Part shown: piece after piece, positions 1 through 7,006 of the stretch | How the letters are laid out: each line of letters begins with the position of its first letter | How positions within the stretch are numbered: position 1 is the first letter of the stretch | NCBI RefSeq assembly: GCF_035934735.1 | Contig: NZ_CP142396.1 | Location: 1,736,001 to 1,800,000 of the forward strand | Direction of reading: 5' to 3' | Origin: Sedimentibacter sp. MB31-C6 | Lineage (GTDB): Bacteria > Bacillota > Clostridia > Tissierellales > Sedimentibacteraceae | Length of the DNA stretch: 64,000 nucleotides | Translations under genes and position numbers: made by a program | The notes under the pieces: generated by a model | Seen by the model: only the letters and a program-made list of their open reading frames with translations | Told to the model about the DNA's origin: nothing | Databases searched by the model: none

Positions 1-164
1 AGTTTTATATGGATACCTTGCAACTTGAAGAATCAGAATATAATCTAATTAAATTTCCACAGAGAGGGGTCTGCTTATATAAATGTGGTAATGAGCGTTA
101 TAATTTAGCCGTTCATGCTCCAGCATATAAGGAAAAATTATTTGGAAAGGCAGGTGGAAGGTAG
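1..164 (+). CDS. VirB4-like conjugation ATPase, C-terminal end only
   Basis: An open frame enters from the left edge and ends at TAG 162-164. The visible 53 residues contain FPQRGVCLYKCG and APAYKEKLFGKAGGR, which resemble the C-terminus of the VirB4/TraE-type ATPase of clostridial ICEs (the CD1110 group). In that family the protein is a hexameric ATPase that powers pilus assembly and DNA transfer at the membrane. The Walker motifs lie outside the window, so the call rests on the tail and on the following CD1108-like, relaxase and VirD4 genes. The stop overlaps the next GTG start (TAGTG), indicating translational coupling. Confidence 0.75.
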   Translation, partial: FYMDTLQLEESEYNLIKFPQRGVCLYKCGNERYNLAVHAPAYKEKLFGKAGGR

Positions 165-676
165 TGACTATTGAAAGTGCAGAATGGGTAATGAAACAAG
201 AAAAAATCGAATCCTACCGGAAACAAAAGCAAGGCATTATAGATGATTTGAGGGTATGCATCAGATATACTCCAAACAGAGATAATGACTTGCTTTGTTT
301 TATGGAACAGTATTTAAAGGAAGAAATAAAGAATCGACCAAGATTATTGGAGCAGATAAAGTGCTGTATAAATGGTGAAAAATATGAAAATCCCTTCCTA
401 GCATATAACCATTATGATGAGGGGCATATTGAAGAATTTGACCATATACTCAATGAATATATTAATAAGCTAAAGTTATCTGGTGGAGAATCCACGCAAG
501 CATCTAGAATTATTGAAAGCACTATACTAAAGATAAATGAACTCCATGATATATGCCGTGGACAGCTGATAGACTCTTGGAGAAATGAAAGACTTATAGA
601 ATATATTGTCACTGCTTCTAGGTATGCAGGATTTAAAAAAGCTGAGGACATCATCGAAGCAAAAAAGCAATGGTAA
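164..676 (+). CDS. Hypothetical ICE protein, 170 aa
   Basis: This 170-residue soluble protein is rich in Lys, Glu and Ile and looks mostly helical; I do not recognise a family. It starts at GTG 164, which shares a base with the VirB4 stop, and the upstream AGGTGGAAGG serves as ribosome binding site. No membrane segment or catalytic motif is evident. Its place directly behind VirB4 and 12 bases before an amidoligase gene makes it part of the transfer operon, and an accessory or regulatory role is only an inference. Confidence 0.7.
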   Translation: MTIESAEWVMKQEKIESYRKQKQGIIDDLRVCIRYTPNRDNDLLCFMEQYLKEEIKNRPRLLEQIKCCINGEKYENPFLAYNHYDEGHIEEFDHILNEYINKLKLSGGESTQASRIIESTILKINELHDICRGQLIDSWRNERLIEYIVTASRYAGFKKAEDIIEAKKQW

Positions 677-688
677 GGTGGTGAGGCT

Positions 689-1735
689 GTGGATTTAAGA
701 GATCAGAACTTTGGAATTGAAATTGAGATGACAGGCATAACAAGAAGAAGAGCTGCTGAAGTAGTTGCCGAATATCTCAATGAGATAGCTGAACATGAAG
801 GTGGTGGTTATGACACTTATAGTGTAAGGGATAATGAAAATAGAAAGTGGAAGTTTGTAAGTGATGGTAGTATTAGCTGTCAGAAAAAAGTGGGAAATAG
901 AAAGCAAATAGCCGACAGAGAATACAGTGTTGAACTTGTTAGTCCCATTTGTAAGTATGAAGATATCGAAAAGATACAGGAGATGGTGCGAAAACTTAGA
1001 GAGGCTGGAGCATTTAGTAATAAGTCCTGTGGAATCCATATTCACATTAATGCGGCACCTTTTGAAGCGTACCAATTAAGAAATCTTGTTAATATTGTAG
1101 CTGCAAAAGAAAATATGATATATAAGGCATTACAGGTGGATTCAGATAGGGAAAGACGTTATTGCAAAAAGATAGATACGGATTTTTTAGAGAAGTTAAA
1201 TAAGCAGAAACCAAAAACAAAGAGTGGAATTCAAAAGTTATGGTACAAAGGTAGTGATGGCAGTCATCAGCATTATCATGATAGTAGATACCATTGCCTG
1301 AATCTTCATTCTGTCTTTCAAAAGGGAACGATCGAGTTTCGTGCCTTTAATGGTTCCCTTCATGCTGGGAAGATGAAAGCATATCTACAATTTTGTATGG
1401 CTATTACAGCTCAAGCCTACAACCAAAGGTCAGCAAGTCCAATAAAAACTGTATCAGAAAATGAAAAATATACCTTCAGAGTATGGCTTTTAAGGCTTGG
1501 TTTAATAGGAGATGAGTTTAAAACAGCAAGGAAACATCTCCTTGACCATCTAGAAGGTAATATTGCATGGAAGTCACCTGAACAAGCAGAAGCACAGAAG
1601 GAAAGGTTAAGAAAAAAGAGAGAAGTTGAGCTTTCAGATTTACAAGAAGAAACAATAGAAACACAAAATAACGATATGGCAATAGATGAGCAGGAGGAAG
1701 AATCTCCTGCTTTTACTATGTCTATGAATCGGTAG
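689..1735 (+). CDS. Amidoligase family protein
   Basis: A 348-residue COOH-NH2 ligase of the glutamine-synthetase-like amidoligase family, which forms amide bonds using ATP. Diagnostic stretches are FGIEIEMTG near residues 8-16, CGIHIHIN near 113-120 (metal/ATP-binding His pair) and KGTIEFRAFNGSLHAGK around 210-226. It starts at GTG 689 behind GGTGGTGAGG. The gene lies 9 bases before a gamma-glutamylcyclotransferase-like gene, and this pairing is known from mobile elements and phages, where peptide tagging or wall modification has been suggested. The substrate cannot be read from sequence. The C-terminal 70 residues are charged and probably disordered, ending in EESPAFTMSMNR, a Met-rich tail shared with other genes of this element. 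Confidence 0.88.
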   Translation: MDLRDQNFGIEIEMTGITRRRAAEVVAEYLNEIAEHEGGGYDTYSVRDNENRKWKFVSDGSISCQKKVGNRKQIADREYSVELVSPICKYEDIEKIQEMVRKLREAGAFSNKSCGIHIHINAAPFEAYQLRNLVNIVAAKENMIYKALQVDSDRERRYCKKIDTDFLEKLNKQKPKTKSGIQKLWYKGSDGSHQHYHDSRYHCLNLHSVFQKGTIEFRAFNGSLHAGKMKAYLQFCMAITAQAYNQRSASPIKTVSENEKYTFRVWLLRLGLIGDEFKTARKHLLDHLEGNIAWKSPEQAEAQKERLRKKREVELSDLQEETIETQNNDMAIDEQEEESPAFTMSMNR

Positions 1736-1744
1736 GAGGTCAGG

Positions 1745-2272
1745 ATGAAAAATAAAAAATCAAATGAGTCAGTACCAGAAATATTATATATTGCCTATGG
1801 AAGTAATTTAAATCTATCACAGATGAAACAACGATGCCCTACTGCAAGAGTCATTGGAACATCGGAAATAAAAGATTATGAGCTTGTATTTCGTGGTTCA
1901 AGATATAGTTCAGTAGCAACTATTGAACCATGTGAAGAAAGTAGCGTTCCGGTTTTGCTATGGGAAATCCAATCAGAAGATGAGAAATCACTAGATAGGT
2001 ATGAAGGCTACCCTAATTTTTATGGAAAGGAAAACATGGAGATTGTGTTAAATGGCAATACTGTTTCAGCAATGGTTTATGTGATGACACCTGGTCATGA
2101 ATATGGAATACCATCAGAACGTTACAAAAGATCCATTGAAGATGGCTATATTGATGCAGGATTTGATACGGATATTTTACAAAATGCAGTAGATAAAACT
2201 TTATGTAGGATGGAAGAAGATATGAAAGATATAGGTGAGCAAGAAAGCTTATTTGGAATGAAATGGTGGTGA
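1745..2272 (+). CDS. Gamma-glutamylcyclotransferase (AIG2-like) family protein
   Basis: A 175-residue protein beginning with the family signature YIAYGSNLN (residues 13-21), which binds the gamma-glutamyl group. The probable catalytic Glu is in LDRYEGYP (around residue 92). Family members convert gamma-glutamyl amines to 5-oxoproline, reversing bonds of the kind amidoligases can make. It starts at ATG 1745 behind TAGGAGGTCAGG and follows the amidoligase gene by 9 bases, so the two probably act as a make/remove pair. The C-terminus ends EQESLFGMKWW, a variant of the Gln/Glu-plus-Met tip seen in its neighbours. Confidence 0.88.
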   Translation: MKNKKSNESVPEILYIAYGSNLNLSQMKQRCPTARVIGTSEIKDYELVFRGSRYSSVATIEPCEESSVPVLLWEIQSEDEKSLDRYEGYPNFYGKENMEIVLNGNTVSAMVYVMTPGHEYGIPSERYKRSIEDGYIDAGFDTDILQNAVDKTLCRMEEDMKDIGEQESLFGMKWW

Positions 2273-2278
2273 TAATAA

Positions 2279-3388
2279 ATGGCAGACCCTATAACCATAG
2301 GACTTATTGCAAAAGCAGCTATATCAGCATTATCAGATGAAAGGCTGAGAAAAGGTATAGGGTGGACTATTGCTGCAATCCTATCTCCATTTATTCTAAT
2401 CATTGTTATTATCTGTGGATTGCTTTCAGGAACAGCAAATCATAACAACACCGCCATCCAATTGTCATTTCATGGAGGTGCTATATCAGGAAATATTCCA
2501 GAAGAATATCGAGGTCAGATAGAAGATATGCGTAATAGCTTTACAATGCTTGGTGAAAGAATAGAGGAAGTAAATGGTCAAATGGAAGATGGAGATAGTC
2601 TGGACTCCATAAGGGTTAAGGCTATTTTTTATTCTCTGTATTTCGCCTCTGATCAGCCATCTGATGTAGACCAAGATAAATATATTGACTGCTTTGTCAT
2701 TTATGAGGAAAGAACAAGAATCATAATTGATGCAGACGGAAATGAAGTGGATGAAACATATCTAGTAGCGATACCAATTGATACTCTCCCAGAAATCTAT
2801 ACAAATATTGAAACAAATATGGGAAAGGCAACTACTTATGAAGATATGGCCAATGCCAATGAAATTTATTACCGAATCCAGTATGGAGTTCCAGCACCAA
2901 ATGAAGGAGATGGTTTTGGGGAATGGGGAGATTGGACACATAGCATTAGTCCAGATGAATTAGAGAAATTGTATCATGCTTTGCCAGAGGGAGAGAATGG
3001 ATCAGAGATAGTAAAGCTTGCTATGACAAGGCTTGGAGACCCCTATTCACAAGAAAGAAGAGGACAAGGGAATTATACAGATTGTAGTTATTTGACTATG
3101 TGGAGCTATAGACGTATTGGAATAGTAATACCAGCAACAGCAGCAGAGCAAGGAAGATTTTGCGTGAATAATAATCTTACTGTTTCAAAAGAAGATTTAG
3201 TTCCTGGAGATTTGGTATTTTGGAGTCACAAGCCAAACGGCAGATTTATGAATATTACACATGTAGGAGTCTATGCTGGAAATGGAAAAGTAATAGATGC
3301 CGCATACTCGAAAGGACAGGTGGTATACAGAGATTTATTTGATTCAAACAAACAGGTTCTATATGGCAGACCGCACATTTTAAAATAA
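2279..3388 (+). CDS. CD1108-like NlpC/P60 transfer-channel hydrolase
   Basis: A 369-residue membrane-anchored peptidoglycan hydrolase. One hydrophobic segment lies at about residues 28-48, followed by an extracytoplasmic region and a C-terminal NlpC/P60 domain from about residue 240. The probable catalytic Cys is in YTDCSYLT, the His in NITHVGVYAG, and PGDLVFWS is a family hallmark. In Gram-positive conjugation such enzymes open the cell wall for the mating channel. It starts at ATG 2279 directly after the cyclotransferase gene (GGTGGTGATAATAA leader). A lysozyme-like domain, common in longer homologues, is not evident, so this is a single-domain hydrolase. Confidence 0.85.
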   Translation: MADPITIGLIAKAAISALSDERLRKGIGWTIAAILSPFILIIVIICGLLSGTANHNNTAIQLSFHGGAISGNIPEEYRGQIEDMRNSFTMLGERIEEVNGQMEDGDSLDSIRVKAIFYSLYFASDQPSDVDQDKYIDCFVIYEERTRIIIDADGNEVDETYLVAIPIDTLPEIYTNIETNMGKATTYEDMANANEIYYRIQYGVPAPNEGDGFGEWGDWTHSISPDELEKLYHALPEGENGSEIVKLAMTRLGDPYSQERRGQGNYTDCSYLTMWSYRRIGIVIPATAAEQGRFCVNNNLTVSKEDLVPGDLVFWSHKPNGRFMNITHVGVYAGNGKVIDAAYSKGQVVYRDLFDSNKQVLYGRPHILK

Positions 3389-3400
3389 AAGGAGGAGCTT

Positions 3401-3979
3401 ATGCTAACTACAAAAGCAATATTTGAACGAAAGATTTCAGCATTTGATGCACAAGTATGTGTGATTAATGGAATTGAAGTAATGGATGAAAATGAATTTA
3501 AGGAATTTAGCAACAATCTATTAGATGACAGAACCTTTATTGTAGATAGAAAAGAAGAAATGTATATAGATTCTACAGGACAAATCCATGGACTGCTTGC
3601 ACTAAATAAAGATAGTGGAGATGGGATTTTAATTGATAGTCAAGGATATGATTATCCAAGATATGTTGCATTTATGCCAAACATTAAGCCATATATTGAT
3701 AATCAAATTTCTATCGTTGCAGAGCAAATAATTAAGGAGGCTGTAGAAAATACTTCAAATGGTAGTTGGGCTATTTATTTTGATGAGGTAGAAGAATCCT
3801 ATGGTCTAGTTGTAAAAGAAAATAATGGTATTGGCACTTTACTCTTAGATGAACTAACAAGCAGAGATGAAATCGCAGAAATTGAAGTATTAGATAACTG
3901 CTTTGACATGACAATATATCTTGACTATTGTAGTAACTTAGACGAAGAAATAAAGCCAAGTCAAAACATGAATATGTAG
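3401..3979 (+). CDS. Hypothetical ICE protein, 192 aa
   Basis: A 192-residue acidic protein without recognisable domain, signal peptide or membrane segment. It starts at ATG 3401 with a clear AAAGGAGG ribosome binding site and is 12 bases behind the NlpC/P60 gene. The fold looks mixed alpha/beta. The chain ends KPSQNMNM, the Gln/Met tip that recurs on neighbouring accessory proteins, which suggests it belongs to the same functional set as DUF5688 and DUF6103. Function is unknown. Confidence 0.75.
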   Translation: MLTTKAIFERKISAFDAQVCVINGIEVMDENEFKEFSNNLLDDRTFIVDRKEEMYIDSTGQIHGLLALNKDSGDGILIDSQGYDYPRYVAFMPNIKPYIDNQISIVAEQIIKEAVENTSNGSWAIYFDEVEESYGLVVKENNGIGTLLLDELTSRDEIAEIEVLDNCFDMTIYLDYCSNLDEEIKPSQNMNM

Positions 3980-3991
3980 GAGGATGAGAGA

Positions 3992-4372
3992 ATGGATAAT
4001 ATAGAAAAGACAATTCGTATCTTAAAGATTGAGCCACAAAACTTACCTTATGAAAAAGAAATAGCTAATGACTTGGAGGGTATTCAAGGAGAGGTTGAGG
4101 GATTATTTGAATGTATTTATTTAGATGATAATTGTATTTTAGTATGTAATGAAGAAGGAAAATTAAATGGGATGGAACTAAATCGAAGGGTTGGTAATGA
4201 CATCATTGCTGGTCCTTTTTTTATTGTAGGGGATAGCCAAGATGGAGAATTTGTATCCTTGAGCGATGAGCAAATAGAAAATTATATACAAGAATTTGGT
4301 AAGGTTCAAGAATTTACAGGAGAAGAACCAGAGGCACAACCAAGGATGCAGTTTATTGGATTTGATTTTTAA
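3992..4372 (+). CDS. DUF3846 family protein
   Basis: A 126-residue protein matching the DUF3846 pattern common in Gram-positive ICEs and phages. Visible hallmarks are IRILKIEPQ at the start, CNEEGKLNGMELNR near residues 51-64 and DIIAGPFFIVG near 69-79. The family has no established biochemical role. It starts at ATG 3992 behind GTAGGAGGATGAGAG. The C-terminus is acidic and Gln-containing and ends with hydrophobic residues (PRMQFIGFDF). A non-coding stretch of about 95 bases with no clear terminator separates it from the next gene. Confidence 0.85.
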   Translation: MDNIEKTIRILKIEPQNLPYEKEIANDLEGIQGEVEGLFECIYLDDNCILVCNEEGKLNGMELNRRVGNDIIAGPFFIVGDSQDGEFVSLSDEQIENYIQEFGKVQEFTGEEPEAQPRMQFIGFDF

Positions 4373-4467
4373 AATAAGATTATGAGTTTCAAGTAGTACG
4401 TAGTAATGAAAATAACTATAAAAGCAGCTTGTTTCAATGAGAACTGCAAAAGTAAAGGAGAATGCAT

Positions 4468-5421
4468 ATGACATTTAGTGAATATGTAGAAACAGTAAAA
4501 AGAGAAATTAAAGATTATTTGCCAAAAGAATATAAAGATGTAAATCCAGAAATTAATGTGGTCAGAAAAAATAATGGAGAGGAATTAACAGGACTTACTT
4601 TGCGTGGAGAAAGTAATATTTGCCCTAATATTTACCTGAATTCCTTTTATGACTTACATCAGGAGGGGATGAAGGTCAGTGAGACTATGAGTAAGATTGG
4701 TGAGATTTTTCAAAGAGAAATAAAAAGAACACCACAATTTAATTTAGAAGACTTCACCTACAACAATATGAAAGATAACCTATATTACACTGTTATTAAT
4801 GCAGAGAAAAATGAAAAGTTGCTACAAGATATTCCACATCAAAGAAGAGAGGATTTAGCAATTGTGTATCGGGTGAATGTATGCATATCGGAAGAAGGTA
4901 CAGGGAGTATTTTATTAAATAATGAACATTTAAAACTTTGGGGTGTCGATCACAGAGAAGTTCATGTCCAAACAGTAAGAAATATGCCAAGGATATTGCC
5001 GCCTAAATTTGAAAATATGAATGATATTATCGCAGAGCTTATGGGTGAGGATGTCGAGCTATTTGAGGAAATGGCAGGAGAAAATGTGATGTGGGTACTA
5101 AGTAATGATAAACGAATGCAAGGTGCAGCATATATGTTTGATGAGGAAGTAATGTCTTCGATTGCAGAAAAATTGGGTGGAGATTTTATTGTATTGCCCT
5201 CCTCTCTCCATGAAGTAATCATAATAAAAGAAGAAGATATTATGGTGGAAGAAAATATAGATTTAGAATTTATTCAAAGGATGGTTTCAGAAGTAAATGA
5301 GAGCCAAGTAGAACCTGATGAAGTATTATCTGATGCAATTTATCGCTATAGTTCTAAGGATAATAAGCTATCACTTATACAGGAATTTGAGCAGTCCCAA
5401 GGTATGGAGATGAAAATGTAG
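4468..5421 (+). CDS. DUF5688 family protein
   Basis: A 317-residue cytoplasmic protein of the DUF5688 type. Recognisable parts are the N-terminal MTFSEYVETVKREI, the TPQFNLEDF region and the LLNNEHLKLWG block near residue 150. The family is found almost only in conjugative elements and has no assigned function. I place the start at ATG 4468 rather than 4462, because AAAGGAG ends only one base before 4462. The protein ends EQSQGMEMKM, the clearest instance with DUF6103 of the element-specific C-terminal tip. The next gene follows after 22 bases. Confidence 0.85.
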   Translation: MTFSEYVETVKREIKDYLPKEYKDVNPEINVVRKNNGEELTGLTLRGESNICPNIYLNSFYDLHQEGMKVSETMSKIGEIFQREIKRTPQFNLEDFTYNNMKDNLYYTVINAEKNEKLLQDIPHQRREDLAIVYRVNVCISEEGTGSILLNNEHLKLWGVDHREVHVQTVRNMPRILPPKFENMNDIIAELMGEDVELFEEMAGENVMWVLSNDKRMQGAAYMFDEEVMSSIAEKLGGDFIVLPSSLHEVIIIKEEDIMVEENIDLEFIQRMVSEVNESQVEPDEVLSDAIYRYSSKDNKLSLIQEFEQSQGMEMKM

Positions 5422-5443
5422 GTAGAAAAGGAGGATTTAGAAG

Positions 5444-5842
5444 ATGAGTATATCAACGGAAAAAGCAACATTACAGGTGACTTTTCAAAAAGAAAAGTTA
5501 GAAGCATTAAGGTTTTATATGAACGAAAAGGAACTGACTGTAGAAGGAGAATTGCAAAAACATATTAGTAGTATCTACGAGAAATACGTTCCATCAGCTA
5601 CTAGAAGATATCTAGAGAGAAATGATAATGAACAGGAAAACCAGACGGAAATAACGGCTCCTATTAGTGATGGTTCATCAGAAGTTACTCCAAGAGCCAC
5701 CTCTAATCGTGGCAGAAGAAGGACTGAAAGGGTGCAAAGTGAACAGACAGAAGTTCCTACAGAAACAATAAATGCAGAAGAAATTGAAGAGTCACAAGGG
5801 CAGACAGAGAATGAAAATCAGGGAATGGTCATGAGTATGTAG
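5444..5842 (+). CDS. DUF6103 family protein (first copy)
   Basis: A 132-residue protein whose first 60 residues match DUF6103: a beta strand followed by two helices, with TVEGELQKHISSIYEKYVP as a core block. The rest is a low-complexity Glu/Thr/Gln-rich linker ending ENQGMVMSM. DUF6103 proteins accompany conjugation and relaxosome genes in Bacillota and have no proven function; the size and layout would suit a small DNA- or protein-binding module. It starts at ATG 5444 behind AAAGGAGG. A related but shorter copy follows 69 bases later. Confidence 0.83.
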   Translation: MSISTEKATLQVTFQKEKLEALRFYMNEKELTVEGELQKHISSIYEKYVPSATRRYLERNDNEQENQTEITAPISDGSSEVTPRATSNRGRRRTERVQSEQTEVPTETINAEEIEESQGQTENENQGMVMSM

Positions 5843-5911
5843 TGGCTATTCCTTTTCTGTTTTTACAATGGAAACTATAAAAAGTTAATAAAATGAAGGA
5901 GGCATGTTTAA

Positions 5912-6166
5912 ATGAAAAAAGATACTATTAGCGTAAGCCTTGAGGCTGAAAAATTAAGAGCAATCAAGAAATATATGGAGAAGAAAGAGATCGATGTACA
6001 AGATGAACTAGCAGAACAGCTACAAAAGCTTTATGAGAAATATGTGCCAGTCAATGTCAGGGAATATATTGATGAAAAGAATGAGGAAGAAAGTAGAGCT
6101 AAAACACCAAGAAAACCAGCTAAAAATACTGGTGTAGCTACTTCTACATCTACACCACAGGAATAA
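5912..6166 (+). CDS. DUF6103 family protein (second copy)
   Basis: An 84-residue paralogue of the preceding gene. The core KYMEKKEIDVQDELAEQLQK and LYEKYVPVNVREYID aligns with the first copy, pointing to tandem duplication. The acidic linker is short and basic near its end (TPRKPAK) and lacks the Met tip of the first copy. It starts at ATG 5912 behind AAGGAGGC. It is the last gene before the presumed transfer origin, so a relaxosome-related role is possible but not shown. Confidence 0.82.
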   Translation: MKKDTISVSLEAEKLRAIKKYMEKKEIDVQDELAEQLQKLYEKYVPVNVREYIDEKNEEESRAKTPRKPAKNTGVATSTSTPQE

Positions 6167-6329
6167 AACCATTTTTGAGGCGATATTTGCCCCTGTGTGG
6201 GATTGTATGGACGAGAGTGGCACAAGTTATCCTTAAGGAAAGATAAAACGATTTGTGGGCGAATTTGAAGAGATTTATGAATAGAGCAGATTAAGCCTTA
6301 TGATACTTGGATTTTGGGGAATATGAGCC

Positions 6330-6545
6330 TGAAAGTTAAGTGAACCCCCCTATTGATTTTGGTGCAGGATAAAGATAGGTGGTCGCAAGCGACCTCCTAT
6401 CGCTCACATCGCCCGGCAGTGCCGTGCGCTTGAAAGAATTAAGGAAGGTGGTCAAGAAATAGGGTTTGTGTCTATCAAGGTGGTCAGCATTTAGAATAAA
6501 ACCCATAAAATAAGCACTTGTCAGTGTCATATAGAGGTGGTCAAG
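6330..6545 (+). other. Probable origin of transfer (oriT) region
   Basis: The 411-base non-coding stretch before the relaxosome and relaxase genes carries oriT-like structure. A C-run with nic-like context (AAGTGAACCCCCCTATT, about 6337-6353) precedes a hairpin with 12-base arms at 6374-6385 and 6390-6401 (GATAGGTGGTCG, loop CAAG, one mismatch). Downstream is a GC-richer block (6402-6433), out of character with the surrounding AT-rich DNA. The octamer AGGTGGTC occurs four times, at 6377, 6446, 6478 and 6535, as expected for relaxosome-protein sites. The nick position is inferred, not demonstrated. Confidence 0.65.
6377..6542 (+). repeat. Four direct AGGTGGTC iterons
   Basis: Exact octamers begin at 6377, 6446, 6478 and 6535. 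The first lies inside the oriT hairpin arm, and the last ends 35 bases before the RHH relaxosome gene. They are all in the same orientation. They are plausible binding sites for the RHH protein encoded next, which could then also repress its own promoter. Confidence 0.6.
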
Positions 6546-6577
6546 TTAAAAGAAGAGAAATTTGAGGTGAAGTTAAA

Positions 6578-7000
6578 GTGGCAGAAATAAAGAGTACATC
6601 AAAGAAACGGACAGCAGTATGGCTATATCCTGAAACAATAGAAAAGATGGACAGTTTATTGGAAATGGATAATTGTAAAAGTCGAAGTGAATTTATAGAT
6701 AAAGCCTTAAGTTTTTATATGGGATACCTTGTAAGTGAAGATACCACAGGATATCTGTCTAAGTTACTTATCTCAGCTATACAAGGGATATTAAAAGAAA
6801 CAGAAAACAGAAATTCCAATAATTTATTTCGTCTATCAGTTGAGATGAATATGATGATGCATATACTTGCAGCTGGTTTAGAAATTAGTGATGAAGAACT
6901 TCGTAGTCTTCGAGGAAGGTGTGTTCAGCAGGTGAAAAAAACAAGAGGTAAAGTATCCATGGAGGAGGCGATAAAGTTCCAACAAGGAATTGGAGAGTGA
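6578..7000 (+). CDS. Ribbon-helix-helix relaxosome (MobC-like) protein
   Basis: A 140-residue protein with an N-terminal ribbon-helix-helix DNA-binding domain: KKRTAVWLYPETIEKMDSLL forms the strand and first helix, and CKSRSEFIDKALSFYMGYL the second. Such proteins bind oriT and help the relaxase nick, corresponding to MobC. The C-terminal helical region probably contacts the relaxase. It starts at GTG 6578 behind GAGGTGAAG and ends 6 bases before the relaxase, so the two are co-translated. Its probable sites are the upstream AGGTGGTC iterons. Confidence 0.83.
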   Translation: MAEIKSTSKKRTAVWLYPETIEKMDSLLEMDNCKSRSEFIDKALSFYMGYLVSEDTTGYLSKLLISAIQGILKETENRNSNNLFRLSVEMNMMMHILAAGLEISDEELRSLRGRCVQQVKKTRGKVSMEEAIKFQQGIGE

Positions 7001-7006
7001 TAATTT

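Noticed and set aside
3271-3516. 81-codon minus-strand frame over the NlpC/P60 gene end
   Set aside because: Ser/Ile/Phe-rich shadow of two supported plus-strand genes.
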